From Paenibacillus brasilensis (lineage in GTDB: Bacteria; Bacillota; Bacilli; Paenibacillales; Paenibacillaceae): a DNA stretch of 64,000 bases. How positions within the stretch are numbered: position 1 is the first letter of the stretch; the number at the start of each line of letters is the position of its first letter. The stretch covers positions 1,828,001 through 1,892,000 of the forward strand of contig NZ_CP045298.1 of NCBI RefSeq assembly GCF_009363115.1. Reading direction: 5' to 3'. Below the pieces are notes generated by a model. It was not told where the DNA came from. It searched no databases and worked only from the letters and a program-made list of their open reading frames with translations. Positions 62,709-64,000 of the stretch are shown in pieces. The position numbers and the translations under genes were made by a program.

Positions 62709-63428
62709 ATGGAACTTAAAAATAAAACAGCTATTATTACAGGGGCCAGCAAAGGAATTGGCAAAGCAATTGCCGAAACCCTGGCCAGGGAAGGCGTTAA
62801 TCTGGGTTTAATTTCACGCACATTGACTGACCTGCAAAAATTGCAGGATTCGCTAGAAAGTACATACGGCGTGAAGGTGGTGAGCGCGGTTGCAGATATA
62901 TCGGATCGCACACAGGCTGCCGCCGCTGTAGCATCGCTGGAGTACGAGCTGGGCGCTGTCGATATTTTGATCAACAACGCAGGAATTGCTACCTTCGGTA
63001 CAGTCGTAGATATGGACCCTGAAGAGTGGGAACGTATTATTCGTGTCAATTTGTTGGGGACCTATTATGTTACACACGCGGCTCTCCCAAGCATGCTGGC
63101 ACAACAGAGCGGAAATATCATTAACATTTCCTCTACAGCAGGGGAACGGGGCTTTGCGACAGGCTCGGCATATTGCGCATCCAAGTTTGCTTTGATGGGC
63201 TTCACGGAAGCACTGATGCAGGAAGTTCGCAAATCCAACATTCGCGTTACCGCGCTAACCCCAAGCACCGTCAATACAGAACTGGCGGCAAACGCAGGCT
63301 TGCCTATTGGCGACGAGGATCGCATGCTTCAGCCGCAGGATTTGGCTGATTTAACTTTGGCCGCATTGAAGCTGCCTCCTCGTGTTCAATTAAAAGTAGC
63401 CGGTATTTGGACAACCAACCCACAATAA
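62709..63428 (+). CDS. short-chain dehydrogenase/reductase (FabG-like)
   Basis: This 239-aa SDR has the NAD(P) motif TGASKGIG (12-19), NNAG, the Ser of SSTAGERGF and the catalytic YCASK. It resembles 3-ketoacyl-ACP reductases and is best called an oxidoreductase of unknown substrate. An AAGGAGGAG site lies upstream. Terminator follows. Confidence 0.9.
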   Translation: MELKNKTAIITGASKGIGKAIAETLAREGVNLGLISRTLTDLQKLQDSLESTYGVKVVSAVADISDRTQAAAAVASLEYELGAVDILINNAGIATFGTVVDMDPEEWERIIRVNLLGTYYVTHAALPSMLAQQSGNIINISSTAGERGFATGSAYCASKFALMGFTEALMQEVRKSNIRVTALTPSTVNTELAANAGLPIGDEDRMLQPQDLADLTLAALKLPPRVQLKVAGIWTTNPQ

Positions 63429-63464
63429 TTTGACACGACATCTTAGATTCATTGGCTGTATCAT

Positions 63465-63500
63465 GCTCCGGTAAGCGTAACTGCAAGCCGGAGCTTTTTT
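63465..63500 (+). terminator. terminator of the SDR gene
   Basis: GCTCCGG/CCGGAGC followed by six T. Confidence 0.8.
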
Positions 63501-63607
63501 GGCATAGTTTACTAAAGCAGAACATAATATGAGCGCTTTGTACTTCCAGCATACATAACATACAACTTTCGCAACCATAAGCGCATTTCATGGAAGGGGA
63601 AAAAATG

Positions 63608-64000
63608 ATGAAAAACACTGGAATGACACGACCTTTAGATCATTTGGGCCGTATTGTGCTGCCCAAGGAGCTACGCAATTCCATGAATATTAATATTGGT
63701 GATGCCCTCGATTTTTTTATTACTCCAGAGGGCTTGATGATTCGCAAATATACGGGGGTTTCTTGTTATTTTTGTAGCGCCGTAGATCACTTAAGCTATT
63801 TTAGAGACCATCTGATATGTAAAGACTGTATTGAATCCCTGAAGAGCGGCAACCCTTCCAGTCATTCGAATGAAGCCCGTCCTGCCCCGCCCAAGAAAAG
63901 AAGGAGTTACAGAAGTCAGAATGAACTCCTGAACAAATTAAAAAAGCTCATGCAGGAGCATCCTAATGTATCTCAAAAAGAATTAGCTGAAATGCTCGAA
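63608..64000 (+). CDS. AbrB-type transcriptional regulator with Cys4 knuckle and HTH (paralogue 3, truncated by window end)
   Basis: The visible 131 codons show the AbrB domain (TRPLDHLGRIVLPKELR), C53, C56, C71 and C74, and the beginning of the HTH (KELAEMLE). ATG 63608 is favoured over ATG 63605 because it aligns with the MKNTGMTRPL start of paralogue 2. AAGGGG lies upstream. The gene continues beyond the window. Confidence 0.85.
   Translation, partial: MKNTGMTRPLDHLGRIVLPKELRNSMNINIGDALDFFITPEGLMIRKYTGVSCYFCSAVDHLSYFRDHLICKDCIESLKSGNPSSHSNEARPAPPKKRRSYRSQNELLNKLKKLMQEHPNVSQKELAEMLE

Overview
The window comes from a spore-forming Firmicute of the Paenibacillus polymyxa type. The evidence is two tripartite gerA-gerB-gerC germination operons, AbrB/SpoVT-type regulators, a B12 operon containing the CbiH60 and long His-rich CbiX forms known from Bacillus, canonical AGGAGG ribosome binding sites, frequent TTG/GTG starts and CcpA/Fnr/BlaI-like sites. 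No rRNA or tRNA gene was seen. All calls rest on reading the sequence; no database search was run.

Layout. (1) 1-4,200 is an AT-rich accessory island. It holds a YvrJ-like gene, two sigma-O/RsoA-like split sigma-factor gene pairs, an unknown 147-aa protein and an unknown membrane-anchored protein. Four transcription units in it share an unusual promoter-like motif. (2) 4,200-16,900 holds a secreted esterase, a macrolide-type glycosyltransferase, a polar amino-acid ABC transporter, a SulP anion transporter with a structured leader, a PIN-domain toxin-antitoxin cassette bounded by 31-bp direct repeats, UbiB/phasin-like genes, a ThuA-like protein and the first of three AbrB-Cys4-HTH regulators. 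(3) 17,000-30,300 is the anaerobic cobalamin operon (cbiH60-X-J-C-D-ET-L-F-G-A, minus strand) behind a B12 riboswitch, followed by a LOG-family gene and hemD. (4) 30,400-34,600 is germination operon 1. (5) 35,000-39,700 holds an HTH-TPR regulator, a small membrane ORF, an orphan type I-C CRISPR array (23 repeats, leader on the right, no cas genes) and pirin. (6) 39,700-47,700 holds a LysR/DMT divergon, a chemoreceptor, a BlaI-BlaR1-like pair with a DoxX gene that shares the operator, and a PerR-like/response-regulator pair. (7) 47,800-51,800 is germination operon 2. (8) 52,000-64,000 holds a diguanylate cyclase, an Rrf2 regulator, an internally deleted GH3 gene, AbrB paralogue 2, Fnr-linked nrdDG, riboswitch-controlled metE, PadR with a decayed partner gene, an SDR and a truncated AbrB paralogue 3.

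How the parts work together. The two B12 riboswitches couple B12 synthesis and the B12-independent methionine synthase to the same ligand. The nrdDG promoter has an Fnr box centred at -41.5 relative to the inferred start site, which fits anaerobic induction. The BlaI operator occurs at both its own promoter and the DoxX promoter. The most novel-looking material is the duplicated split-sigma island with its shared promoter motif, the small membrane ORF abutting the trailer end of the CRISPR array, and the toxin-antitoxin cassette that appears to have inserted at the 3' end of a neighbouring gene.
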